DNA of 64,000 bases, from assembly GCA_977006965.1 (NCBI GenBank), contig OZ345352.1, positions 3,906,001 through 3,970,000 on the forward strand, written 5' to 3'. The stretch is from Phymatolithon calcareum (taxonomy: Eukaryota; Rhodophyta; Florideophyceae; Hapalidiales). Position 1 is the first letter of the stretch. Every line of letters starts with the position of its first letter. This document shows, in pieces, positions 55,403 through 64,000 of the stretch. Under the pieces are notes generated by a model. That model did no database searches, was not told where the DNA came from, and saw only the letters and a program-made list of their open reading frames with translations. Made by a program: the position numbers and the translations under genes.

Positions 55403-58400
55403 ATGGGAAGGAAGAGGAAACACGATAGGAAAATCCTTTCAAACCGTCCCAAAAAAGTTAAAAAGTCTACTCCAATTCTTCCACATATTAAGATGTCTGA
55501 TGATATCATCCAATATGATTACAAAGAAAACTACCTAATCAAAATAGCTGCCAAAATCAAGTCTACCTCATTTCAGGAAGAAGTTTATTCTCCAGTTAAA
55601 TTAGCTCCAAATGTTAATAATTCCGTTTTGCATAAAAGAAAGTATTCTACTATTAAATTAGCTCCGCAAATCATGCATAACGCAGTTCTGCCCATGAGAG
55701 AACCGAAATGTATTCCAATCCTTCCACTCGATACACTCCAAAAGAACGTGTACTTTTCTACAGATTCTGCACTTTTTGATTTTCGTCCACAGGAATTAAA
55801 AATGAATAAAAATAAACGGTTTTCAGAAATTTCAGAGGGGACAAAACCAGTGTTTCATGATGAATGCTATTCATCAATTAAATTAGCTCCCAGAACCGAG
55901 CCCACTGCACTTCCAAGCTTTAGAGATGATAAATCTGTTCCGATACTTCCGTTTGCGACAGTGAAGGAAAACGTGCCTTCTTCTACAGATTCTGTAGGAC
56001 ATGAGCTCCTTTCAGAGGAAGAATTAGCAAAAATGACTGAAAATCAATCGTTTTCAGCAGTTTCAGAAGAGACAAAACGAGCTATTCATGAAGAATGCCG
56101 AAAAATGCTTACAGGTCCTTTTATGGAACAAAAAGTATGTGCCGTATGCGATTCATGGACAAGAGAGAATCTCTGTCCTCTTCGAGAACCTAGCAAAGAC
56201 TTCTATTCTAGATGTTTGAATCGCCTTGCTCCATCAGTAGATCTACCAGAACGGTTGAAACGCTTTTACGATATTTCTGCATATATTCCTGAGCTTAAAA
56301 ATGCACTCTTATCGAAACAGGGCGTTGAAGAAGATAAATGTATCGAAAACATCTTCAGAATTAGAGTTTGCAATAAATGCTACAACTCTTTAAAGCGCGG
56401 TTCCCAATACGAAAATAATAATCCACCGAAATTCTCGGTGGCAAATGGGTTCACTATCGGCCTACTTCCAAAATCAATCATTGATGCAACAGTGACGGAG
56501 AAAAGACTTACATCTCTCACTAACATTAAAGGTCATACTGTTATAGCACGTGGAGGAAAGCATAGGTTCATTAAAAGTCACTTCATTGTATTTTCCTCTC
56601 AGCCAGATGTCATAAAAGAAGGCATCAACGAGCTCATTAAAGAGGAAGATAAATTATTACTTATTTTTACTAACCCAATGACAGATGCACAAAAGAGAGC
56701 TACAATGAGACGATATATCGCACGAAAGGGAAAGATAAATGATCTTCTTGACTTCTATATGGAAAACAATGCCCTGTACAAGTGTCTGGAAAGAAACGGA
56801 ACAGAAATATGCCGACTACAGAACATATCTTCAAGTGCACAATCTGAGCTTGATAACGTAAACACTGTGTATTACATAGACGATCAAATGTCCGCAGAAG
56901 AAATATCCGAAAATCAGAGTAATATCCGTAGGCCGACAGTTCTGGACAGTGCTCAGAATCCAGATGAAGAAACTATCATACGACAAGATGCATCCCTTTT
57001 CACAAATGAAGAAGCTACAGAGCCTATCACAACGCTTAAAATGGCCACTGCACAAGTTATAGATGTGCAACAAGCTGGAAAGCTCCTACCTGCCAACTCT
57101 CCAAATTTCTTTGGTCGGCTTTTCCCTCATTTATTTCCCTTCGGATATGGACATCCGGACGTATCGAGAAATGTCAGTGTTAGTCTAGAAGAGTGTGTTA
57201 AACATTACTTGAAACTATCTAGTAGACGGTTTTCGCAAGACGAAACTTTTCCACTAATCGCATTCGACATTGTGTCCAGAAAGCGAGCAATGTCTCACAT
57301 TTCACTAACGTGCAGACTTAATCCAAAAGAAATCGAGATACTAAATGAAGTGAGTGCTTCTGATCTTGCAGGACAGCTAGAACAGGAAACTAGAAAGAGA
57401 GAGATCCTAAAAAACGGCCACAATTTCACTGAAAAGACGATGAATCACGGGGGGAAACGATTGCTCAGACGTGTAAATGCTGTACTAGGGAAAACGTTTG
57501 CTTCAAACGAAGAACGAAAAATATACCAGCGTAAAGCATGGAGTATGGCCGCTAAATATCACAGTGCTGCAATGTTCATTACTGTTACTCCGAATGAAAA
57601 TGGAAACGTGACTGTAGCATTCTTTGCAGGTGACATAAAAAGAGATAATCTAATAAGCATAACTGAGAACGACATTCCTTGTAATGCTTCTCGGATAGAA
57701 ATAGCAGGAAGAGACCCAGTCTCGTGTGATTTGTTCTTCACAAATATTTTAGAAATGCTGATTGGACCTATGATTGGCTTTGATATGAAAACGAAACTTC
57801 CCCGGAAACAAGGTGGTCTTTTCGGTGTACCGAAAGCCTTCATGGGAGGAATAGAAAATCAAGGGAAGGGAACGTTACATGTTCATCTCATTGTATTCTT
57901 AGCTGGATTTCCTAATGATGCTGATGAGATTATGTTATTGCTCAAGACAAATAAAGATTTCCGAGATCGAATGAATTCATATATAGACTCCGTAATTGAA
58001 TCTAGTGCAATTAATTCTGAAAGCGAGCTTGAATGTCCTAATTGTTGCTCGAAAGGCACTATCGAGCCCACTAAGATTTCTAAGATAGCGTATTCTCGAA
58101 ATCTGAAATTTGACACACCTCCAGACACCTCAAAGTGTAAAACATGTCAAAACAGTTTCGGAGGAGATGTAGTTATTCGTCATAACTTGAGGCGAATGAA
58201 AATGCAGTTATTTGAGCAATGCGCTTCACATACTCTGGGAAATAAATGTTCTGATGCTTTTTCGCTTTCCACGGTTGGCAATGTAGAACAATATGACAAA
58301 GAAGAAGATAGCAAAGTTGCGATTAGGTCAGCTGTCCCAAGAATATCCTCTATTCCAGATAAAAATTCTTCTCGTGAAGACTTGCTCGTGCACGCAATCT

Positions 58401-61400
58401 TCATGATAGAGCTATTACTTCTGAACCAGAATCATAGGTGGAAACACGCGAAAAGCTGTTTCAAGAAAAGCTCGAACTGCAAAGAAGGGTTTTGTAGGTA
58501 TAATTTTCCTAGATTAGCTAATCATCTGACTCAAATTGATGAATTTGGTAGCATTACTGGAAAGAGAATTGTAGGAAGTGAATACATTAACTCTTTCAAT
58601 TCTGTTTTGCTCCATGTCATACGATCAAATCACGATGTTCGATTCCTTCTGTGCTGTGCGCACGAAATCTATTACACCATCAAGTATGTTGTAAAAGAAC
58701 AAATGACAATAGATAATATCGCTGCAATCACTATTGCATCGTACACGAAACGATTGGGAAAGGAAACTACTTTAAAAAAAGATATTTCTGCGGCCCGAAC
58801 TGTATACGGACGCATCGCTTCGATGGCATATGCTCGATCGGACCTCGTTGAAGTTGGCGCTGTAACTGCTGTACACTATTTATTACATGGTACTACATTT
58901 GTTTGCTCTCATGACTTTCAAAGTTTGCACTTGGGCAGGCACTTGTACGATTTAGATGAAATTGAAAGCGATATTGGAATCATCCCTTACGGAAATTCTT
59001 ACATTGCATTCAATGTAACATCGAATTACACTTTGCGCCCATTAGAGTTGGACAAAACATGTCTTTACGATTATACAGAAGGCTATCTTATATCAAAGGA
59101 TATTCCCAAAGAAATTGATTCAAATCTAGACTGCATGCGTCTTCACCCAAACCATCCCTTTTATGCTACAAGAGTGGTTAAGCGACGTAAAGTAAAAGTA
59201 ATCTCGGATATCATTGGTCCTCGAATACCTGATTTGTATGAGATCAGTGATGAGGAAATGGAAAAGTATGCTAAAATTGCATTACTTCTTTTTAAACCAT
59301 ACAGAAGCAAAGTAAATATACTACAGCAGTTCAAATCATTCAAAGAGGCATTTCAAAATTTTAAAAATAGCGTACAGTACAAGAACTCTCAAGCTGAACG
59401 CATACTCTCAAACATGCAACACTACTATATTGGGAAACGAAGAGCGCAGGAGATGAGGGCAGAGCAACGTGAAAATTGGGCACTGCAACACGAAAATCCA
59501 TTCGAATTAGATTCTGATCCTTCTTCTGTAGAAGATGATGATATTGATGATCTAGAGGAAACTAGTGGTGATGATGAAGAAGAGTGTACTCCATTTGATG
59601 TACAGCAATTCACTTTTCAATTGCACCCTGGAATAGTTGAGCGTATTCTGGGGAGCCTAATTGATGAAATAAATATCAACGGAAGAATAACCAATAGTAC
59701 AAGAAAAAGAGACGTTTGCTCTCTCAGAGAAATGAGATCGTTTGTCAGGCGCCATGTGCACAAACATATTAGTACAGAAGAAAATGAAAAAGGCATATCG
59801 TACTGGCCTTTTAGAGAAGAGAAACTCAATGGCATCTCTAAAACCCGTTTTTTATCAAAAGATATTGCAGCGTCGTATGATAGCATGATATGCCAAGACG
59901 ATAAAGCATTAAATTCCAAAAACATGGAACTGAAAGTATCTGCGAAAAACTCGAAGGAAGAAACAGTAGTTAGGTTGCTTGAAGATGCGATTAAATCCAA
60001 ACGTGAGTCTGAAAATCGGTATATCGATGATAACTGTTCTGTAAAATTGGCAGAAACTATTAACCCATCCATTGATCAAGTAGCAAATAGATTTACGCTC
60101 AATGAAAGACAGACCATTGCTTTTCGAATAGCCGGTTCCTATCTATTAGACTCATTCAAACGATCATTGCTGCGATATTCCCCTGGTAAACCTCTTAGAA
60201 TGCATTTATCTGGTGAAGGAGGGACTGGAAAGTCGAGGATAGTTGAAGCAATTCGATTTCTTGCAAATGGGTGGGGATATCCTGACGCTGTTGTCACAGT
60301 TGCTCCAACTGGTATTGCTGCTGTATTAGTTGATGGAGAAACAGTTCATTCTAAGCTACAAATATTACATAATAAGAAACCAACAATGAAACAATTAGAA
60401 GAATGGTCAAGAGTCTACATGGTTATTTGGGACGAGATTAGTATGACAGGACAGACTCTATTTTCAAAGGCAATGAAGAAAATCAAAGCGTTCTTGGGAA
60501 CTGAGAAAGGTTGCGATGCCAGAATTCACATAGTAACCGCAGGTGATTTTGCACAGCTTCCTCCTTGCTTCGAAAAGTATGTATTTTCACCTCCTGCATT
60601 CGTAGAGGCAAGCACTTTCCTATTGGATAGCGCAACTAAGGCTGGAACAGAATCAAGTGTAAGCGGAAGCAACTCCAGAAAATCAAACGCAAATGTGAAT
60701 AACATCACAGGCTACCACATTTGGCAATCATTCAAGACTGTTGTCAAGCTTAAAGAGAATATGAGACACCGATCTGATCCGTCTTATGGAAGTATCCTAA
60801 AACGACTGCGAACTGGTGATCAAACAGTTCAAGATTTTGAGGTCCTGAACACCAGATTTTTGGATCCATTGTGCCCTACTTCTGAAGTACAGAAGCAATT
60901 TAAGAATAGAAAAGATAAAAATCTATCATTTCCCATTGCTGTCCAGGCAAATCGTAGCAGACACTCTATAAATTGGCTCAGTACTTCTGAGATATCTCAA
61001 AATAGTTCTGAAGTTGAAATACCTATTGTATGTCCGGCCCAATTTAGTGCAACAAAGAGAGGTGCAAAACCAACCATGGAGCAACTGGAAGATCTTCTTA
61101 AACTTGGAGATAATAAATTGCAAAGATTATCTCCATTGCTTCCCATTTTTCCAGGTATGCGCGTTTTTATAACTCAAAATATTAGCCCAAAACTTGGACT
61201 TGCAAATGGGTCAACCGGAACTGTACTCGGGTGTCAGTTTCCAGAAAATGTCGTTTTTCGCACAATTTTAGTGAAGGGTGCTCCAATGAAGATTTCATCC
61301 ACAATTCCGGAAATTGTATTTGTGTCCGTGGAGCAAGCAAAATTAAAGACACGCTTTTCAAATATACCCGAAATCTACCCTAGTAACACTATTCCAGTAC

Positions 61401-62683
61401 TGCCATATTCAGTTACTGTGCGCGTGTCGTGTCTACGTAACAGAAATTTCAGTATAAAAGTGACACAGATTCCAATATCTCCATCATTTGCAGCGACTAC
61501 TCATAAACTTCAAGGAACAACATGTGATGCAATTTTGTCGTACAGTGTTAATGAACCTGGTAGACAACCAACATCGCTCTATGTATTGGCTTCTCGCGTT
61601 AAAACATTAGAAGGTCTTTTTCTCTGCAAAAAACTTACAGAGGAAGACTTTAAATATTTCAGGCCCTCTCAAGAAGTTCTTGATGAAGAAGAAAGACTTG
61701 ACGGGCTCTGCACAAGAACACTGGAGAATTTCATGAATGGAACTATATTTCCGGATGAAGTCAATAATGAGACTCAGAACCTGAAAAGAGTAGAAGAGAA
61801 CGACCCGGAAGAAACAATAATTGACCTTTATCCACCTAAAAATAACGAAAAAACCGGAAACAATGTGATTCATCAATCGGTTAAAATCCCCTCACATAAT
61901 ACTTCTTATTTCGGAAGCTCATGTTTCGAATTGCTCGTACCTCATTTTCACTCTGGAACAGTTATGAGAATAAAGTCTGTCCACAGATTCCTTGTAAGTT
62001 GTAATTTCAGAGCTCCTGCTCTTCCAATAACCTCACTCTTAGCCGATAGTGTTTCTAGACACCCAACACTATGGAAACCTGTTGATGTTCCAGGTGATGG
62101 GAATTGCTGGATATATGCAACAGTTCTCTCCATTTACTACTGCACTTTAAGTTTAGGAAACGCTTTATATTTGAATCCACAAGATTGTAGAAGAAAAATA
62201 TCTTCCCTTCTTTCCGAAGTGTCAAAATCCGATGAACATACGAAACATAGCTTTCTACGAAATATGAACCTATTAACTTCTCGACAAGGTGTTGCTCTAC
62301 AGCAATTTTCTACTGCAATAGGATACAGTAACTCATTAGAAATGTTGTCCTCGTTTCTAAAGATTGGAACCCCTAATATTTGCTTGTGGGCTGCTGACAT
62401 TGGTGACGAAATGAACTTGCTTTCGCTTGTATTAAATCAAAACATTATATCTTATAGTCCTTCTTCAACAAAAACACATCAATCTACCTTAGATCTAAAT
62501 TCAACTATTGGTCCTTTGTCCCCGACTTCAGTCTACAGTCCATATCCAGATATTACGCTTGAGAACTCAGCAGTACCATTTCAAATTCCAATACTTTTCT
62601 CAGACGGTAATCACTTTCAGTGTCTAATCCCTCCGTCCGATTTTGATATTTTCTCATTGCCCTCATGGGATTTTAATAATTAG
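55403..62683 (+). CDS. Helitron rolling-circle transposase, Rep-helicase-OTU fusion, intact (2,426 aa)
   Basis: The start ATG lies 11 bp after the AAAAC tract, and the frame is unbroken to TAG. Residues 1-21 are strongly basic (KRKHDRK, RPKKVKKS; possible nuclear signal). Residues 81-230 hold a 75-residue duplication. About 240-460 resembles DUF6570, with CAVC, CNKC and NGFTIGLLP. The Helitron Rep domain follows from about 566 (FFGRLFPHLFPFGYG), with metal-binding H826-V-H828, CxxC pairs near 878 and 911, and the paired nucleophiles Y1091-TIK-Y1095. An acidic run lies near 1375-1398. The PIF1-type helicase has Walker A G1604-S1611, Walker B D1677-E1678, D1715 and THKLQGTT near 2033. The C-terminal 200 residues form an OTU cysteine protease (DGNC with C2235; NHF with H2404). 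The protein would nick, unwind and transfer element DNA by rolling-circle replication. OTU fusions are known in some animal Helitron/Helentron proteins. Confidence 0.95.
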   Translation: MGRKRKHDRKILSNRPKKVKKSTPILPHIKMSDDIIQYDYKENYLIKIAAKIKSTSFQEEVYSPVKLAPNVNNSVLHKRKYSTIKLAPQIMHNAVLPMREPKCIPILPLDTLQKNVYFSTDSALFDFRPQELKMNKNKRFSEISEGTKPVFHDECYSSIKLAPRTEPTALPSFRDDKSVPILPFATVKENVPSSTDSVGHELLSEEELAKMTENQSFSAVSEETKRAIHEECRKMLTGPFMEQKVCAVCDSWTRENLCPLREPSKDFYSRCLNRLAPSVDLPERLKRFYDISAYIPELKNALLSKQGVEEDKCIENIFRIRVCNKCYNSLKRGSQYENNNPPKFSVANGFTIGLLPKSIIDATVTEKRLTSLTNIKGHTVIARGGKHRFIKSHFIVFSSQPDVIKEGINELIKEEDKLLLIFTNPMTDAQKRATMRRYIARKGKINDLLDFYMENNALYKCLERNGTEICRLQNISSSAQSELDNVNTVYYIDDQMSAEEISENQSNIRRPTVLDSAQNPDEETIIRQDASLFTNEEATEPITTLKMATAQVIDVQQAGKLLPANSPNFFGRLFPHLFPFGYGHPDVSRNVSVSLEECVKHYLKLSSRRFSQDETFPLIAFDIVSRKRAMSHISLTCRLNPKEIEILNEVSASDLAGQLEQETRKREILKNGHNFTEKTMNHGGKRLLRRVNAVLGKTFASNEERKIYQRKAWSMAAKYHSAAMFITVTPNENGNVTVAFFAGDIKRDNLISITENDIPCNASRIEIAGRDPVSCDLFFTNILEMLIGPMIGFDMKTKLPRKQGGLFGVPKAFMGGIENQGKGTLHVHLIVFLAGFPNDADEIMLLLKTNKDFRDRMNSYIDSVIESSAINSESELECPNCCSKGTIEPTKISKIAYSRNLKFDTPPDTSKCKTCQNSFGGDVVIRHNLRRMKMQLFEQCASHTLGNKCSDAFSLSTVGNVEQYDKEEDSKVAIRSAVPRISSIPDKNSSREDLLVHAIFMIELLLLNQNHRWKHAKSCFKKSSNCKEGFCRYNFPRLANHLTQIDEFGSITGKRIVGSEYINSFNSVLLHVIRSNHDVRFLLCCAHEIYYTIKYVVKEQMTIDNIAAITIASYTKRLGKETTLKKDISAARTVYGRIASMAYARSDLVEVGAVTAVHYLLHGTTFVCSHDFQSLHLGRHLYDLDEIESDIGIIPYGNSYIAFNVTSNYTLRPLELDKTCLYDYTEGYLISKDIPKEIDSNLDCMRLHPNHPFYATRVVKRRKVKVISDIIGPRIPDLYEISDEEMEKYAKIALLLFKPYRSKVNILQQFKSFKEAFQNFKNSVQYKNSQAERILSNMQHYYIGKRRAQEMRAEQRENWALQHENPFELDSDPSSVEDDDIDDLEETSGDDEEECTPFDVQQFTFQLHPGIVERILGSLIDEININGRITNSTRKRDVCSLREMRSFVRRHVHKHISTEENEKGISYWPFREEKLNGISKTRFLSKDIAASYDSMICQDDKALNSKNMELKVSAKNSKEETVVRLLEDAIKSKRESENRYIDDNCSVKLAETINPSIDQVANRFTLNERQTIAFRIAGSYLLDSFKRSLLRYSPGKPLRMHLSGEGGTGKSRIVEAIRFLANGWGYPDAVVTVAPTGIAAVLVDGETVHSKLQILHNKKPTMKQLEEWSRVYMVIWDEISMTGQTLFSKAMKKIKAFLGTEKGCDARIHIVTAGDFAQLPPCFEKYVFSPPAFVEASTFLLDSATKAGTESSVSGSNSRKSNANVNNITGYHIWQSFKTVVKLKENMRHRSDPSYGSILKRLRTGDQTVQDFEVLNTRFLDPLCPTSEVQKQFKNRKDKNLSFPIAVQANRSRHSINWLSTSEISQNSSEVEIPIVCPAQFSATKRGAKPTMEQLEDLLKLGDNKLQRLSPLLPIFPGMRVFITQNISPKLGLANGSTGTVLGCQFPENVVFRTILVKGAPMKISSTIPEIVFVSVEQAKLKTRFSNIPEIYPSNTIPVLPYSVTVRVSCLRNRNFSIKVTQIPISPSFAATTHKLQGTTCDAILSYSVNEPGRQPTSLYVLASRVKTLEGLFLCKKLTEEDFKYFRPSQEVLDEEERLDGLCTRTLENFMNGTIFPDEVNNETQNLKRVEENDPEETIIDLYPPKNNEKTGNNVIHQSVKIPSHNTSYFGSSCFELLVPHFHSGTVMRIKSVHRFLVSCNFRAPALPITSLLADSVSRHPTLWKPVDVPGDGNCWIYATVLSIYYCTLSLGNALYLNPQDCRRKISSLLSEVSKSDEHTKHSFLRNMNLLTSRQGVALQQFSTAIGYSNSLEMLSSFLKIGTPNICLWAADIGDEMNLLSLVLNQNIISYSPSSTKTHQSTLDLNSTIGPLSPTSVYSPYPDITLENSAVPFQIPILFSDGNHFQCLIPPSDFDIFSLPSWDFNN

Positions 62684-63840
62684 AAATTTTTACGTACCGT
62701 TTTCCACGTTTACAAATACGAATCAAGGGTACTCGAATTTTCTGGCGTGGAGTTAAGATGTAGTATTGATTAGTATTGATTGCAAGTGAGGAGAGTCAGT
62801 TTAATCCACGTGCCGCTAACATGGGATATTTTAACATTAGCAGTGCGAAAAGTATGTTCTTTATGAATCGTTTATGATAATTTATTGCTGTCAATAGCCG
62901 TTACAGTACACTTGCCACCATATCGCACCATCGATCGTATGAATAACATGTGCATAAACCGTCACAATATATGCGAGAGACAGGAACTGCTTCTTCGAAG
63001 GGGATACGAGATGTTTCGAATAGAAAATAGACCAAATTGAATAAATTATGAAACTTTCAAGAAATTGTACATCGCATTCTAAATCTCTGAATATCAAATA
63101 AACACGTTGTCTCGAAATATGTGCGTTTCCCGTGGGAATGAGGTCAAGATTTGGAAGAGAGAACATTTTTAACTCCGTTTCATCTGTTGTGGCATTATCT
63201 ATCTGAATATTTAATCCTTATCTATGGTAGTGAGTTTAGATAACCATGCAAGTACATTTTATCCCCTGTCGTCCATTGCACTAACTTAAACAATGAAAAT
63301 ATCAATGGTGTTCTAAGTGGACAGCTCAGCATTATTTCTGGAATAGTTACGTTGAAAAAACTAAAGTTATTTACAAATGTGTGGCACGATTTTACCAATC
63401 CCTCAATTAAAGGAAGAATTTCTTCAAATTTGACGTTAACTACAGTAGAATTCACAGAGACTGTCAGTTCGTGTAATCAAAAACTCTATGGCACAGGAAA
63501 ACTGTTGATTCGTAGTCCAGACAAACACATCACACATCTTGAAACCTATCACGTCCACAATACTTCTGAACACATCTCACACGTGGTGAAACCGTCCTGC
63601 AGGTCAGTGATGCGACTATTGGGCTAGCTGGCGGTGATCATAGAGCGGAAAATGGAAATCTGCAAGTTTTTTGAGAATATTAGTCAGCGAAGCAGTTTAA
63701 AAAGCCTCCTTACAAGTCTCATACACGTTCACAGAACCCCTGCAACACACTTGTCGAAGCCTGCCAGGCTCACAGTACATCTGAACACACCTCAAAAACG
63801 TTGAAACCTCCCTCTTAAATGATACCTTTGTAACTATTGG
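62684..63840. other. Helitron gene 3' flank (unit 3)
   Basis: Counterpart of 2757-3913; no gene recognised. At the variable sites it shares bases with unit 1 at one position (GATTAGTATTGATTG) and with unit 2 at another (GATTTGG). Confidence 0.6.
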
Positions 63841-63841
63841 C

Positions 63842-64000
63842 AAGCTCGTGGTGCTCGTGGAGTTGCAAATCAATTCAATATGCAAAATCTGCAAATTATC
63901 TTACAATGTAAGTTAGGGAGGCGGGTCAAAACGCCTCTTTGAAAGTCTGAAAGAAGGCGGCAGTGTGCAGAATTTCTGAAACGTCCAACTTTTCAGTGGC
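63842..64000. repeat. Start of the 327-bp duplication block (unit 3), cut by the window end
   Basis: Counterpart of 3915-4073, including the GAGGCG/CGCCTC hairpin. It shows that the third unit continues past the window with the same mosaic. Confidence 0.75.

Larger units (their letters stand above)
55403..64000 (+). repeat. Tandem ~30-kb unit, third copy (partial)
   Basis: Starts with the intact Helitron gene and runs off the window 1.3 kb past its stop. It corresponds to the second unit at a constant offset of +30500. Visible differences from unit two are few: the codon 141 nonsense change, Ser/Asn and Asn/Ser differences at 27781 and 27811 of unit two, one synonymous change near 27934, and one substitution near 32279. 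The array therefore probably continues to the right and, since the first copy is also cut, to the left. Confidence 0.93.

Noticed and set aside
1-64000. Array as pure assembly duplication
   Set aside because: Not excluded, but the units carry private substitutions, two different nonsense codons, a 600-bp difference and different tract lengths, which a simple duplicated contig would not show. Collapsed or joined haplotypes could still explain part of it.

Overview
The window is eukaryotic, probably from a nematode. It shows spliceosomal gene structure (a 76-bp GT..AG intron joining two open exons), an AATAAA signal, long gene-poor stretches and nested repeats. The best lineage hint is a hedgehog-type Hint domain remnant, because hedgehog-related Hint proteins are expanded in nematodes. 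The assignment to nematodes is an inference. No bacterial-style gene organisation is present.

The dominant structure is a head-to-tail tandem array of one unit of about 30 kb. I set unit boundaries at the start codon of a giant Helitron protein. The first unit is partial (1-24902), the second is complete (24903-55402, 30,500 bp) and the third is partial (55403-64000). The copies are nearly identical: by eye I found only about a dozen substitutions over 24.9 kb. The larger differences are a 600-bp deletion or insertion (present at 44904-45503, absent at 15477/15478), a (AAAAC)n tract of 69 versus 164 repeats, a G-run of 9 versus 8, and a 1-bp indel near 23360.

Each unit is led by one long plus-strand ORF for a Helitron rolling-circle transposase. 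In order it has a basic N-terminus, a 75-residue internal duplication, a DUF6570-like cysteine region, a Rep nuclease with HVH and Y-TIK-Y motifs, a PIF1-type helicase and a C-terminal OTU cysteine protease. Only the third copy (55403-62683, 2,426 aa) is open throughout. The second has a nonsense change at codon 141. The first has one at codon 2224, exactly before the OTU domain.

The 22 kb between successive Helitron genes is a mosaic. A tandemly duplicated minisatellite block comes first, then three ~2-kb copies of a repeat (A) that carries a TATA-containing promoter segment, ~340-bp repeats (D), and several ~200-280-bp repeats (B) ending in a conserved hairpin. Recognisable host-gene fragments sit among them: an RluA/RPUSD pseudouridine synthase C-terminus, a hedgehog-type Hint domain, a bromodomain linked to a CFP1-like cysteine motif, a GMC oxidoreductase C-terminus, and an apparently intact two-exon gene of unknown function (322 aa). 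A 609-bp MITE-like element with 24-bp inverted ends interrupts one B repeat. The unit ends with a short leader and the (AAAAC)n tract, 11 bp before the next Helitron ATG.

The simplest reading is a very large Helitron, or a Helitron with 22 kb of neighbouring DNA, amplified as a head-to-tail concatemer with captured host gene pieces. This is what rolling-circle read-through would produce. Ordinary tandem segmental duplication and assembly error remain alternatives. I could not identify convincing Helitron termini (5'-TC, hairpin plus CTRR-3').
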